Assembly: GCF_009208555.1 (NCBI RefSeq)
Contig: NZ_WFLI01000002.1
Location: 1 to 64,000 of the forward strand
Origin: Janthinobacterium violaceinigrum
Lineage (GTDB): Bacteria; Pseudomonadota; Gammaproteobacteria; Burkholderiales; Burkholderiaceae_D
Reading direction: 5' to 3'
DNA: 64,000 bases
Part shown: piece after piece, positions 34,930-45,177 of the stretch
Layout: each line of letters begins with the position of its first letter
Position numbering within the stretch: position 1 is the first letter of the stretch
The notes under the pieces: model-generated
What the model saw: the letters and a program-made list of their open reading frames with translations, nothing else
What the model was told of the DNA's origin: nothing
Databases searched by the model: none
Translations under genes and position numbers: made by a program

Positions 34930-37094
34930 GGTGCGATTCTTTCGTATATGTCGAGATTGATATCAATCGGATCATCGCCTTCAGCACAAAGGCAGTCGTA
35001 GGTATCGAGGCAGGCTTCATTGATATGTTCCAGCGCACCATCGAGCATCATGCTCAGGCCGCTGGCCAGTGTTTCCAACTCGCTGCGCGACCAGGATGAA
35101 CGGGCAATAAGCTGGCGCATGAACGTCGTGTGCGAGGCATCGAGGCCAGCCAGGCCATCGGACAGAGATTCGAGCGTGGGTATGGTTACAGCAGGCTCAG
35201 GCAAGGGATCGTCGACGAATATATTACCAAGCAACACTGCCAGTTTGTCGCTATCGCTCTGTAATTGGGCGATGCGTGCGATATCGAGCGTGACCACACC
35301 AGCCGTTGTAGAGTCGAACACGGTAGCATGATTTGTTGCCGGCGCCATTGCGGTGCCATGCAGGGCGCCGTACAGCTTCTTGGTATCAACATCGAGGAAG
35401 CCATACAGCCGTTCCAACACCGCCACTTCGGCACGTGGTGCATGCGCAGCGGTGCCTGCGATATGTACGATAAATGCGGCGCACGCCTCACGCGTGGATT
35501 GTCCGGCGGCTTGTACCTTGCGCTTCAGGGTGGAAGGCGACATCGGCTCTTGCAACAACAATCGCGAGCGCGCCATCAGCCTTCGCTGCTGCTGTGTGCT
35601 CAGATGTATCCACGACGCTATCTGCTCGTCAAGTATCGCCAGTTTTTCATCGGTAAATACTTCGTTGATTTGTGCTTGCATGATCAGCAATTCCAACGCC
35701 AACGATGCGATGCTGTCTTCCACCGGCGGATACTCATCGGGACTCACGGCAGCCATCAGGAACAGCGCCACCACCTGGCCTGCACCTTGCTTGCCATGAG
35801 CCAGCAACTCAGGTTCAGTTGCCACTTGCACCGAGGCCAGAACCTGAGTCAGTGCGCGCACAATCTCATTCGTAACCACTGTTTGTGCATCAAAACGGCT
35901 AGCTAGCGACGCCCACGACAGCGCTATTGCACCACTGGCCAATACCGTCTTGATGTCATGAAGAACTTGCATGGCCGATGCCGGCCAGATGGCAAGCGGC
36001 AAACGCACCAACGCTTCCAGTGCATGGCTTTTCTCGGGAAAGCGCCCGACAAAACGGCTGTAGGCATCGAGTGCCGCGGCACATTCGTCCACCACTTTTT
36101 GCAGGAAATTGACGGGTCCGTTAATGGCGCTGATATCAGGAACATCGCCTATCTCGACATCGATGCCTTGCGTGTCTCCCATGGCGCAAGACGCAGGCAT
36201 ATACCGACATTTCAGTTTGGTCTCCGTCGACCGGATCCTGATACGATCGCCATGCTTGGCCACATACGTTTTTAAAAAGAGCGCATGAAATTGCTCGCTG
36301 CAACGTGTCGATGCTGTTCGTAACACGATCGCAGGATCATGCAATACCCAGGCCCAGGCCAGACTCACTGGAATCGGATGCTGGTCAGCCAAGGCCTGAC
36401 CGATAGCAAGGCGCAGATACATGGGCAATACAGTACCGATAGGTATCTCTGGAATGGCTTGCATGTAAAGTTGAGGCGGTGCCTGCAACAAATTGACGAT
36501 CTCCAGAAAATCACTACAATGCCGATGAAACAAGGGCGATGTTTTGCCGTAATGCTTCAAGAGGCGCTGTAATTCTTTGGCAATCAGTGGCAACTCTGTA
36601 ACAAGTATCTTGTCAAATTTACCGTCAAGCAAGACCCGGCGCTCCAGGCCAAAGAAAAACATCCAGACATTACTAATATCAGCGTCGGGGCCACTGCGTC
36701 CATCGGCGAGCCATTTCAAGTAAGCACCGCGAGCACGCGGCGAAACATCGGAATAACTTGGCCAGTCACCATGTGTGTGTGCCTCGTTGTAATCGGCACG
36801 CAAGTCGACCGTTTTCAAGGGATCGATCAGACAGGGATCGGGCGCACCATCGTTTCCTGGCAAAACTTCGCCTACATACACCATCCCGGAAGGAATCGAT
36901 AAACCGGCGACGGCGAAAGCCTCATTGCGCGCGATCCATTGCGCCAGGCATGGCTGAGCGGGTGGTGCGGGAATGCGAAAGCCTCTAGCCTCGGAAGAAG
37001 AATACGCATCATCTGAACTGTATTGCACCATCGATGTCGTCTTGCTCACGTTAGGGGTTGTTTCGTCCAGCACTATTACGGTACCGGATGGCAC
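34926..37094 (-). CDS. sngA: TerB-N/TerB-C domain protein, Shango SngA-like
   Basis: About 722 residues from a GTG at 37094; an in-frame ATG at 37031 (701 residues) is an alternative and no strong ribosome binding site decides between them. The segment from FAVAGLSIPSGMVYVGEV through RGAYLKWLADGRSGPDADISN and FFFGLERRVLLD is the TerB-N domain. The central helical region is long, and the end (TLESLSDGLAGLDASH) fits TerB-C. TerB-type domains link metal sensing and stress or phage defence. Order TerB, BrxD-like ATPase, helicase is that of Shango. Its role as a sensor is inferred. Confidence 0.82.
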   Translation of the reverse strand: MPSGTVIVLDETTPNVSKTTSMVQYSSDDAYSSSEARGFRIPAPPAQPCLAQWIARNEAFAVAGLSIPSGMVYVGEVLPGNDGAPDPCLIDPLKTVDLRADYNEAHTHGDWPSYSDVSPRARGAYLKWLADGRSGPDADISNVWMFFFGLERRVLLDGKFDKILVTELPLIAKELQRLLKHYGKTSPLFHRHCSDFLEIVNLLQAPPQLYMQAIPEIPIGTVLPMYLRLAIGQALADQHPIPVSLAWAWVLHDPAIVLRTASTRCSEQFHALFLKTYVAKHGDRIRIRSTETKLKCRYMPASCAMGDTQGIDVEIGDVPDISAINGPVNFLQKVVDECAAALDAYSRFVGRFPEKSHALEALVRLPLAIWPASAMQVLHDIKTVLASGAIALSWASLASRFDAQTVVTNEIVRALTQVLASVQVATEPELLAHGKQGAGQVVALFLMAAVSPDEYPPVEDSIASLALELLIMQAQINEVFTDEKLAILDEQIASWIHLSTQQQRRLMARSRLLLQEPMSPSTLKRKVQAAGQSTREACAAFIVHIAGTAAHAPRAEVAVLERLYGFLDVDTKKLYGALHGTAMAPATNHATVFDSTTAGVVTLDIARIAQLQSDSDKLAVLLGNIFVDDPLPEPAVTIPTLESLSDGLAGLDASHTTFMRQLIARSSWSRSELETLASGLSMMLDGALEHINEACLDTYDCLCAEGDDPIDINLDIYERIAP

Positions 37095-37524
37095 TCATGT
37101 TGCAGTGACTATTTTCAAGTCGGCTGTTATTATTTCCTCATGCTAACATGAGTTCAGGCGAATACGGGCTGGAAAAACTGCGTTCATGGCCGACAATACA
37201 GCATGTCGCTCCGGCGTAGCGGAAGGCGGCATGGCGCTCCCGGGGCCCCGCATCGCGTCACATCTCCCTAATAAAACCGTCAGAACATGATGCCACCAGC
37301 GGCACCCCTTGCGCTTCAAGAAACAGGCAGGGGTGGCCTGGCAGCAGAGCGTCCGCCGGTACGAGCCAGCCTCAGCAACTATTCACATGAGACCGCATTT
37401 CACATGAATTACCATGCTGCAATGGTGTGAATTTAGCAACAAGCGCAAAAATATAGTTTTTGACGCAGTGGACGCCGCGGCGTAGTGTCGGTCCTCCCGA
37501 CAACCACGTAATGAGGAGCCTGCC
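37095..37524. other. spacer of about 430 bases upstream of the Shango genes
   Basis: This divergent spacer lies between the TerB gene (minus) and the DyP partner gene (plus). It contains a perfect inverted repeat CTCATG-CTAA-CATGAG at 37137-37152, a remnant of a NIPSNAP gene directly after it (37152-37235), and a ribosome binding site (GAGGAG, 37511-37516) for the gene at 37525. The rest, about 37236-37510, shows no open frame or strong hairpin that I can support. Confidence 0.5.
37152..37235 (-). pseudogene. remnant of the 3' end of a NIPSNAP family gene
   Basis: These 84 bases align almost end to end with 40287-40371, the 3' end of the intact NIPSNAP gene (same strand). They include the identical block CGGCGTAGCGGAAGGCGGC and GTTCAGGC at the other end, which spans the TGA stop. 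I count roughly four matches in five, with one single-base deletion that breaks the reading frame. Nothing similar is seen further upstream, so only the tail of the gene remains. It sits at the edge of the defence locus, touching the inverted repeat 37137-37152. Confidence 0.8.
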
Positions 37525-37983
37525 ATGGCATATCCACTGTGCTTAATGATGCCGGTACTACCCGGCACCGATCCCATCCACATCGCCGCCGCTTTGCAGG
37601 AATACCAAAAGCAGATCAATGCGGCCCTCACCAGCATCGGTACCGTGCACTTTGCCCGCTTCACCCTGTTTGACCGCGCCCAGGCCAATCTGCTGCCCAA
37701 CGTGAAATCGACAGGTCCCTCGGACACCCTCGTCATCGGCGTGATTACCGAGTATGACGGCGACTTCAACGACTACATCGAGGATTTTGTGGCCAAGCTG
37801 GGTCCCGTATTCGACGCGCTGCTGCAGTTTGTCGAGGGCGGCAAGCCGCTGATTCCCGTGGCCAACCACGTGGCCGCATTTGAAGCGTTCATCAGCGCCA
37901 ACGACGCCGCGCAGCACGTGCCCAATACCGGCATGTACAGCGCGTATACGCAAACAGTCCAGAAAATCCTCGCTTCAGTCTGA
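37525..37983 (+). CDS. unknown protein paired with DyP peroxidase
   Basis: 152 residues with a strong ribosome binding site (GAGGAG) and ATG at 37525. The sequence has VHFARFTLFDRAQANLLPN and TLVIGVITEYDGDFNDYIEDF, suggesting one or two ferredoxin-like alpha/beta repeats related to dimeric alpha-beta barrels, but I do not recognise the family. There is no signal peptide, cysteine or heme motif. It lies 71 bases upstream of the DyP-type peroxidase in the same orientation, so it is probably co-transcribed with it. A role as accessory, cargo adaptor or electron donor is inference. Confidence 0.75.
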   Translation: MAYPLCLMMPVLPGTDPIHIAAALQEYQKQINAALTSIGTVHFARFTLFDRAQANLLPNVKSTGPSDTLVIGVITEYDGDFNDYIEDFVAKLGPVFDALLQFVEGGKPLIPVANHVAAFEAFISANDAAQHVPNTGMYSAYTQTVQKILASV

Positions 37984-38054
37984 GCCGCACGCCGCGCCGG
38001 GGCCGCGCAGGCGCGCCCCGCCACCTTGCCAGCCCCAGCCCCCGGAGAGACAGC

Positions 38055-39488
38055 ATGGCCGATTCCAGCATCGATTACGACGACGTGCAAGGCACGATCC
38101 TGCGCGGCTACCGCGTCAACCTGGCGCGCCACTTCATCTTGAGCATCACGGATGCGGCGCAGGCACGGCGCACAATCGCGGCCCTGCTCGACGGCAGCGA
38201 CGGACTGCCATCGATTACCACCGCGCGCCATATCCATCCCAAGCCGCCCTGCTTCCTGAACCTCAGCTTTACCGCTCCTGGCCTGGCGGCGCTGGGCGTC
38301 GCCGCGGCCGACCTGGCCACTTTCGACCAGGCATTTCAGCGGGGCGCGGCCGATCCGGCCAGCGTCGCGGCCGTGGGCGACGTGGACGGCAGCGCCCCCG
38401 AACATTGGCTCGGCAACCTGGGGCCGGCTACCCAGCGTGGCCAGGTGCATGCGCTGCTGAGCCTATGGGTCAGCGAATCGACGGAAGTGCTGCAGCAGAC
38501 GTCGGCCACGCTGCGGCGCGCCTTTGCCGGCGGCTGGCGTGAACTGTATGCGCACGACGGCGTGGCCCTGCCAGGCAACCGCGTGCATTTCGGCTACCGC
38601 GACAACATCGCCCAACCGGACGTCGATGGCGCGCCGCCCCGCAAGCACGAACCCGCATATGATCCCGACCCGCTCAACACGGTCAAGACGGGGGAATTCC
38701 TGCTCGGCTATCCGAATGAAAACGGCGGCATCTACCAGGTCCAGCCGCCGCAGCTGTCCACCAATGGCAGCTATGCCGCCTTCCGCATCCTGGAACAGGA
38801 CGTGCCCCTGTTCGACACCATCCTGAGCCAGGCCGCGGCCAGTTCAGGGCTCAGCACCGAAATGGTGGCGGCCAAGATGTGCGGGCGCTGGCGCAACGGC
38901 AATCCGCTGGTGCTCAGTCCGGACGAGGCCGGCCCCGTGCTGCCGGACGCCAGCCTGAACCATTTTCACTATGTCGATAGCCAGCCGGCACTGGACGACA
39001 CGCTGGGCCTGAAATGCCCGGTCGGCTCGCATATCCGGCGCAACAATCCGCGCGACGAAGGCGTCGTGGGGACCTCCGCCCGCAACCACCGCATCGTGCG
39101 GCGCGCCATGCCCTACGGCAGCGAATACGATCCGGCCGCGCCCGTCGCGGAGCAACGGGGCCTCATCGGCTATTTCATCAATGCCAACTTGCGCAACCAG
39201 TTCGAGTTTCTGATGAAGCAGTGGAACAATGACGATGCCTTCGTCAAGTCGGCCGTCGGCCCGGACGGCCCCGAGGCGGGCAATGCCACGTTCAACATCA
39301 GCGGCCAGGACGTGTTTTTGGGCATCAACAACCCCGCCGTCAGTTCCTTCACCTTGCCCGGCGTGGGCGCCAAGGGCAGCGGCAACAAGACACTGCAACA
39401 CTTTTCGCGCAGCGTCATCACGCGTGGCGGCGTGTATTGCTTCTTCCCCAGCATCACGGGACTGCGCTACCTGGCGAACCTGGGCTAA
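38055..39488 (+). CDS. DyP-type heme peroxidase
   Basis: 477 residues, no signal peptide. The DyP signature appears as GYRDNIAQPD with catalytic Asp183 (residues ~180-189), where the usual Gly of the GXXDG motif is Asn. The proximal heme His is in CPVGSHIRRNNPRD (His326), followed by the conserved Arg/Asn. The length is greater than the short encapsulin-cargo DyPs. The enzyme uses hydrogen peroxide to oxidise dyes, phenols or other substrates. It follows the unknown gene at 37525 and precedes a glutathione S-transferase. Confidence 0.9.
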   Translation: MADSSIDYDDVQGTILRGYRVNLARHFILSITDAAQARRTIAALLDGSDGLPSITTARHIHPKPPCFLNLSFTAPGLAALGVAAADLATFDQAFQRGAADPASVAAVGDVDGSAPEHWLGNLGPATQRGQVHALLSLWVSESTEVLQQTSATLRRAFAGGWRELYAHDGVALPGNRVHFGYRDNIAQPDVDGAPPRKHEPAYDPDPLNTVKTGEFLLGYPNENGGIYQVQPPQLSTNGSYAAFRILEQDVPLFDTILSQAAASSGLSTEMVAAKMCGRWRNGNPLVLSPDEAGPVLPDASLNHFHYVDSQPALDDTLGLKCPVGSHIRRNNPRDEGVVGTSARNHRIVRRAMPYGSEYDPAAPVAEQRGLIGYFINANLRNQFEFLMKQWNNDDAFVKSAVGPDGPEAGNATFNISGQDVFLGINNPAVSSFTLPGVGAKGSGNKTLQHFSRSVITRGGVYCFFPSITGLRYLANLG

Positions 39489-39608
39489 GCATTACGAATG
39501 CAAGCGGGAGGCAGGCGCACGAAAGGCCCGGACCGCTTGCATTGCTCCTGTCATTGCTCTATCGTTGCAGCACGCGCGTGTTGCCAACCTTGCACAGGAG
39601 ATTCCACC

Positions 39609-40268
39609 GTGTCGCTCATCCTCTACGGCCATCCTTTTTCTTCGTACACGCAGAAGGTGCTCATCGCCCTGTACGAGAACGCCCTGCCCTTCGATTTCCG
39701 CTGCCTGGCGCCGGACATGCCGCAGCATCTGCAGCAGTGGCTGGAACGCTGGCCGTTGCGCAAGTTCCCGCTGCTGGTGGACGGGGAGCGCAACGTCGCC
39801 GAAACCAGCATCATCATCGAATACCTGCAACTGGCCCATCCCGGCCCGCTGCGCCTGCTGCCGGACGACCCGATGCAGGCGCTGGACGCGCGTTTTCTCG
39901 ACCGCTACTTCGACCTGCATGTCATGGCGCCCGTGCAGCATGCCGTCGGCGCCGCCCTGACCGGCGACCCGGTGAAGGCCCGTGAAGGCCGCGCGCATGC
40001 GGGAGAAAAGCTGGACCTCGCCTACGCCTGGCTGGAAAACCACCTGGCCGGCAAGACGTGGGCCACGGGCGAACACTTTACCCTGGCCGACTGCGCCGCC
40101 GCCCCCTCGCTGTTCTATGCGGACTGGACGCAGCCGATTCCCGCCACCCTGCCCTTGCTGCGCGCCTACCGCGCGCGCCTGCTGGCCCGCCCATCGTTTG
40201 CGCGCGCGGTGGAAGAGGCGCGCCTGTACCGCCACCTCTTCCCCCTGGGCGCACCGCAGCGCGACTGA
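39609..40268 (+). CDS. glutathione S-transferase
   Basis: 219 residues from a GTG at 39609, chosen because AGGAG lies at 39596-39600; upstream in-frame codons lack any site. The N-terminal thioredoxin-like domain starts VSLILYGHPFSSYTQKV and includes KFPLLVDGERNVAETSIIIEYL (cis-Pro and glutathione-binding Glu/Ser). The helical C-domain contains TWATGEHFTLADCAAAP. It conjugates or isomerises substrates with glutathione. It converges on the NIPSNAP gene with about 20 bases between. Confidence 0.9.
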   Translation: MSLILYGHPFSSYTQKVLIALYENALPFDFRCLAPDMPQHLQQWLERWPLRKFPLLVDGERNVAETSIIIEYLQLAHPGPLRLLPDDPMQALDARFLDRYFDLHVMAPVQHAVGAALTGDPVKAREGRAHAGEKLDLAYAWLENHLAGKTWATGEHFTLADCAAAPSLFYADWTQPIPATLPLLRAYRARLLARPSFARAVEEARLYRHLFPLGAPQRD

Positions 40269-40287
40269 CCTTGTTCAGTAAACCTGT

Positions 40288-40593
40288 TCAGGCAAACACG
40301 GGCCGGAAGAAACTGCGCTCGTAGCTGACGATGCAGCGCGTCTCCTCGGCGTAGCGGAAGGCGGCCTGGCATTCGGCATCCTGCATCGAGTCGCTGCGGT
40401 ACTGCTCGTACAGGGCCAGGCTGGGAAACGAGAACATGGCCAGCGCCACGTTGCTGGCGCCTTCGGATGGCAAAAAGTAGCCGTGGTGCTGGCCGCCGAA
40501 GCGCTCGACCAGCGGTATCCACAGCTTGCCGTAGGCTTCGAATTCCTTCAGTTTGTACGGATCGATGATGTAGCGTAAATAACAGGTGATCAT
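40288..40593 (-). CDS. NIPSNAP family protein
   Basis: 101 residues: MITCYLRYIIDPYKLKEFE and the C-terminal RYAEETRCIVSYERSFFRP are typical of small bacterial NIPSNAP/ferredoxin-like dimeric barrel proteins. Function is unknown, often paired with small-molecule enzymes. Its ATG overlaps the stop of the WD40 gene by four bases (ATGA), making it the third gene of a coupled trio. A decayed copy of its 3' end is at 37152-37235. Confidence 0.88.
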   Translation of the reverse strand: MITCYLRYIIDPYKLKEFEAYGKLWIPLVERFGGQHHGYFLPSEGASNVALAMFSFPSLALYEQYRSDSMQDAECQAAFRYAEETRCIVSYERSFFRPVFA

Positions 40594-41516
40594 GCGGTTT
40601 CCTTGTGAACGTTCAAATCCGTCAGCATGCCCGCTTCCCACGAGCCGATGGCGGCCAGTGGCGTGCCAGGCAAAAAGTCCAGCGCGCAGGGATAGGTAAA
40701 GGCGTGGTCGGCCAGGACCTCGAGACCGGGCCAGCCATAAAACAGCAGCTTGCCCTTGCCGATGCGTCCCAGCGCGCTGCCGTCGGGCAGCCAGCGCAAG
40801 GCATTGCCCGTGCCGCCGCCCGCCTCCACCAGCACCGTGGCCAGCACGCGGCCATCGTCGATCGCATGCACGGACAGGTACTCGTCGCCGCCAGCGTGGT
40901 GCAGCACGGCCAGGCGTTCGCCGTCCGGCGATGGCGCGCAGGACATGATGCCGGGCAGCGACAGCACCACGCGGCCGCCCCCCGCCTGCAGCGGCCAGTC
41001 CCACACGCTGCAATAGTCGGGCGGCTGCACCTGCCCCTCGTCCACGGATTTGACGCCATGCTGGACCAGCAGGCGCCGCCCGCCATCGATGGCGCAGGCA
41101 TCGCGCAGCATTTCGCCCGCATGCTCCTGCATGAAGAGCACCTCGCCCGTCTGCGCGTCGCGCACCCGCAGGCGCCCGTCCCAGCCGCCGTCGGCAAGAT
41201 GCTGCCCGCACGGCGACCACGCGGGGTCCGAGCCTTCGCGCTCCTTCTTGTTCTGGAAGTTGAGCAGCAGTTGTCCCGACTGCACATCGACCACGGCCAT
41301 CTGGCCCGTCGTGCTCTTGATGGCGATCCGGCTGCCGTCGGGCGAGAACGCCATGCCCGACATGTGCGCGATGAACTTGCCGCGCCACAGTTTGCTGCGC
41401 GCCGCCACGTCCCACAGGACCAGGTCGCGTCCCAGCACGGCCAGGCGCGTGCCATCGGGCGAAAACCGCACGCCGTAGCTGCAACCCAGCTTCAAGGGCT
41501 TCGGCCTTGCCGTCAT
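40590..41516 (-). CDS. WD40-type beta-propeller protein
   Basis: 308 residues with several WD40-like repeats: YGVRFSPDGTRLAVLGRDLVLWD, MAFSPDGSRIAIKS, DPAWSPCGQHLADGGWDGRLRVRD and LRWLPDGSALGRIG. There is no signal peptide, so it is probably a cytoplasmic beta-propeller used for protein interaction. It overlaps the GNAT gene at its start and the NIPSNAP gene at its end, both by ATGA. Its partner is unknown; physical association with its operon neighbours is a reasonable guess. Confidence 0.8.
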   Translation of the reverse strand: MTARPKPLKLGCSYGVRFSPDGTRLAVLGRDLVLWDVAARSKLWRGKFIAHMSGMAFSPDGSRIAIKSTTGQMAVVDVQSGQLLLNFQNKKEREGSDPAWSPCGQHLADGGWDGRLRVRDAQTGEVLFMQEHAGEMLRDACAIDGGRRLLVQHGVKSVDEGQVQPPDYCSVWDWPLQAGGGRVVLSLPGIMSCAPSPDGERLAVLHHAGGDEYLSVHAIDDGRVLATVLVEAGGGTGNALRWLPDGSALGRIGKGKLLFYGWPGLEVLADHAFTYPCALDFLPGTPLAAIGSWEAGMLTDLNVHKETA

Positions 41517-42022
41517 GGGCGCGCCAGGCGGTACACGACGGTATCGAGGTCGTAATGGCGCCCCATGCCCACGTACTGCATGCCCAGGCGCGTCATGACC
41601 TTGATCGAGGCCGCGTTGTCCGGGTGCGCCACGGCCACCACTTCGGGCACGCCGACGACGTCGAACGCATGCGCGACGATGGCGGCCGCCGCCTCGCTGG
41701 CATAGCCCTGGCCCCAGCCCGTACGGGCCAGGCGCCAGCCGATTTCATGCGGCTTGGCCTTGTCGCCATCGAGGTGCTGCAGGCAGGCCATGCCCACCAT
41801 CTCGCCGTCGTCGAGGCGGATCAGCGCCCACCAGGAGTAGCCCCATTCGGCCCAGCGGCCCGTGATGCGCGCAACCGCCGCGCGCGTATCCTCTTCCGTC
41901 TCGGGCTGGCCTGCGTTCAGGTAGGTCATCACCTCGGGATCCGTGTTGAGCGTGCGCATGCGCTCGTAGTGGTCTGCCGTAATCGGTTCCAGGCGCAGCC
42001 GCGCCGTCGTCAGTATGGTCAT
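41513..42022 (-). CDS. GNAT family N-acetyltransferase, RimJ/RimL-like
   Basis: 169 residues from the ATG at 42022. It begins ILTTARLRLEPITADHYERM, typical of the RimJ/RimL/Ard1-like Acetyltransf_3 group, and has EIGWRLARTGWGQGYASEAAAAIV as acetyl-CoA motif A, and NAASIKVMTRLGMQYVG as motif B. It may acetylate N-termini, ribosomal proteins or small molecules. First gene of the GNAT-WD40-NIPSNAP trio with four-base overlaps. Its start is just beyond the terminator of the phosphoribosyltransferase gene. Confidence 0.9.
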   Translation of the reverse strand: MTILTTARLRLEPITADHYERMRTLNTDPEVMTYLNAGQPETEEDTRAAVARITGRWAEWGYSWWALIRLDDGEMVGMACLQHLDGDKAKPHEIGWRLARTGWGQGYASEAAAAIVAHAFDVVGVPEVVAVAHPDNAASIKVMTRLGMQYVGMGRHYDLDTVVYRLARP

Positions 42023-42038
42023 CGCATTTCCTTGGACG

Positions 42039-42071
42039 AAAAAAAAGACGATACACGATCGTCTTTTTTTT
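42039..42071 (-). terminator. Rho-independent terminator after the phosphoribosyltransferase gene
   Basis: AAAAAAAAGACGAT (42039-42052) and ATCGTCTTTTTTTT (42058-42071) form a perfect hairpin with a five-base loop and an eight-base A/T tract on each side. It ends the core-gene transcript on the minus strand. Confidence 0.92.
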
Positions 42072-42087
42072 GCAAGAGCGCACGCGA

Positions 42088-42633
42088 TTACTTGCCTGCT
42101 TCGCCCTTCTTGATCCACGCCGCCAGCTGGTGCGGGCGCAGGCCATCGTAGTCTTCGAACGGCTGATGAATCCACGGATTGTGCGGCAGTTCGTCCAGGA
42201 AGTAGTCGGGACGCACGACGGAGCAGCCTTTCAGCCAGATCACGGCCGATTTGACTTCGGTCACGTCAGGGAAGTTTTCCTTCAGGTGACGCGTGACCTT
42301 GTCCAGGGTGACACCCGAATCGGCCAGGTCGTCGACCAGCAGGATGCGGCCAGCCAGCGGGCCCTTGGTCATGGTCATGTACTTGGCGATATCGAGGTCG
42401 CCGCGCACCGTGCCCGCGTCTTCGCGGTAGGAGCTGGTCGACAGGATGGCCAGCGGCAAATCAAAAATGCGCGAGAACACGTCGCCGGGACGCACGCCGC
42501 CGCGCGCCAGGCACAATACCTGGTCGAATTTCCAGCCCGATTCGTAGACCTTGAGCGCCAGGCGCTCGATCAGGCGGTGATACTCTTCCCAGTTGACCCA
42601 GAGATGTTGATCGTTCGATTGTGGGGTAGTCAT
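42088..42633 (-). CDS. purine (xanthine-guanine/hypoxanthine type) phosphoribosyltransferase
   Basis: 181 residues. The PRPP-binding motif is ILLVDDLADSGVTL, and the N-terminal part QVLCLARGGVRPG fits type I phosphoribosyltransferases of the xanthine-guanine type. It converts a free purine base and PRPP to the nucleotide in the cytoplasm. It lies 66 bases after purA in the same orientation and just before a strong terminator, so it is the last gene of a purine unit. The exact base specificity is not clear. Confidence 0.88.
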   Translation of the reverse strand: MTTPQSNDQHLWVNWEEYHRLIERLALKVYESGWKFDQVLCLARGGVRPGDVFSRIFDLPLAILSTSSYREDAGTVRGDLDIAKYMTMTKGPLAGRILLVDDLADSGVTLDKVTRHLKENFPDVTEVKSAVIWLKGCSVVRPDYFLDELPHNPWIHQPFEDYDGLRPHQLAAWIKKGEAGK

Positions 42634-42699
42634 GATAGTGAAATCTTATTATTAGCGTGATTAAAAAAATCCGCCTTGCGGCGGATTGTGTCCAGCAGC

Positions 42700-44016
<1,317 letters not shown>

Positions 44017-45177
44017 TCAACCTAAGTTTTTAAGAATCCAGCTACTACCATTATCGGCAAGTACCAGCACGCGATCGCACTCGAACTCGTCTTGTTCATT
44101 ACTGTGACCCGGCATACTCTGGATCACGACCTCGCCCGCCTTGCGCAACTCGGCGATTTTTTCCTTCAATTCTGGCGCGCTGCCCCACGGCGCGCGGATC
44201 GAATGCTTCCGTTCCGCGGTCGGCAACAGGCGCGCCAGTTCGCGCAAATCGAGCGAGAAGCCGGTCGCGGGACGAGCCCGGCCGAACGCTTCGCCGACGT
44301 GGTCATAACGGCCGCCGCGCGCAACCGCGTTCGGCAAGCCAGGTACATACAGCGCAAACATCGCGCCGCTTTCATATTGGTAGCCGCGCAGGTCGGCCAG
44401 GTCGATCGCCACTTCGGCGCGGCCCAGCGCAGAGCCTGCCAGCGCGGCCAGTTCGGCCAGCGCCTTGAGCACGCCCGGCAGCGGCGGCAGCACTTCGCGC
44501 GCACGCGCCAGCACGTCGATGTCGCCATACAGGTTCGGCAGGGCCAGCAGCGCATCGCGCGTCACGGCATCGTAGCCGGCGGTCAGCTCGCGCAGGCCAG
44601 GCGCATCTTTCGCGCGCAGCAGGGTGTACAGCGCAGCCTCGTCGCGCACGGCAGCGGCGTCTTGCGCAATGATAGCGCGCAACAGGCCCACGTGCGACAA
44701 ATCCAGGCGCACGCTGTCGAAACCGGCCAGTGCCAGCGAGGCGAGCGCCAGTTCCTGGATCTCGGCATCCGCTTCCAGGCCCGCGTGGCCATAGATCTCG
44801 GCGCCGATCTGCAGCGGCTCGCGCGTGGCGTGCAGGCCCGACGGACGGGTATGCAGCACGCTGCCGGCGTAGCACAGGCGGGTGACGGTGGCACGGTTGA
44901 GCAGGTGGGCGTCGATGCGCGCCACTTGCGTCGTCATGTCGGCGCGCAGGCCGAGCATGCGGCCCGACAGCTGGTCGACCAGTTTGAACGTGCGCAGGTC
45001 GGTATCCTTGCCAGCGCCAGTCATCAGCGATTCCAGATACTCGAGCAGCGGCGGCATGACCAGTTCATATCCGTACAGACGGAAATTATCCAGCATGAGG
45101 CGGCGCAGCTCTTCGATCTTGCGCGCTTCCGACGGCAGAACATCGGCAATATTTTCGGGCAAAAGCCAATTCGGCAT
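44017..45177 (-). CDS. hisZ: ATP phosphoribosyltransferase regulatory subunit
   Basis: 386 residues from the ATG at 45177, in a class II aminoacyl-tRNA synthetase-like fold without catalytic aminoacylation capacity. [23 protein letters not shown] and [25 protein letters not shown] are typical. It forms a complex with short HisG and controls the first step of histidine synthesis. It sits between hflC and purA, the usual betaproteobacterial position. hisG is not in the window. Confidence 0.95.
   Translation of the reverse strand: MPNWLLPENIADVLPSEARKIEELRRLMLDNFRLYGYELVMPPLLEYLESLMTGAGKDTDLRTFKLVDQLSGRMLGLRADMTTQVARIDAHLLNRATVTRLCYAGSVLHTRPSGLHATREPLQIGAEIYGHAGLEADAEIQELALASLALAGFDSVRLDLSHVGLLRAIIAQDAAAVRDEAALYTLLRAKDAPGLRELTAGYDAVTRDALLALPNLYGDIDVLARAREVLPPLPGVLKALAELAALAGSALGRAEVAIDLADLRGYQYESGAMFALYVPGLPNAVARGGRYDHVGEAFGRARPATGFSLDLRELARLLPTAERKHSIRAPWGSAPELKEKIAELRKAGEVVIQSMPGHSNEQDEFECDRVLVLADNGSSWILKNLG

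Noticed and set aside
31403..37094. BREX system
   Set aside because: Only a BrxD-like ATPase and a helicase are BREX-like. There is no brxC/pglY, pglX methyltransferase or pglZ, and a TerB protein is present instead.
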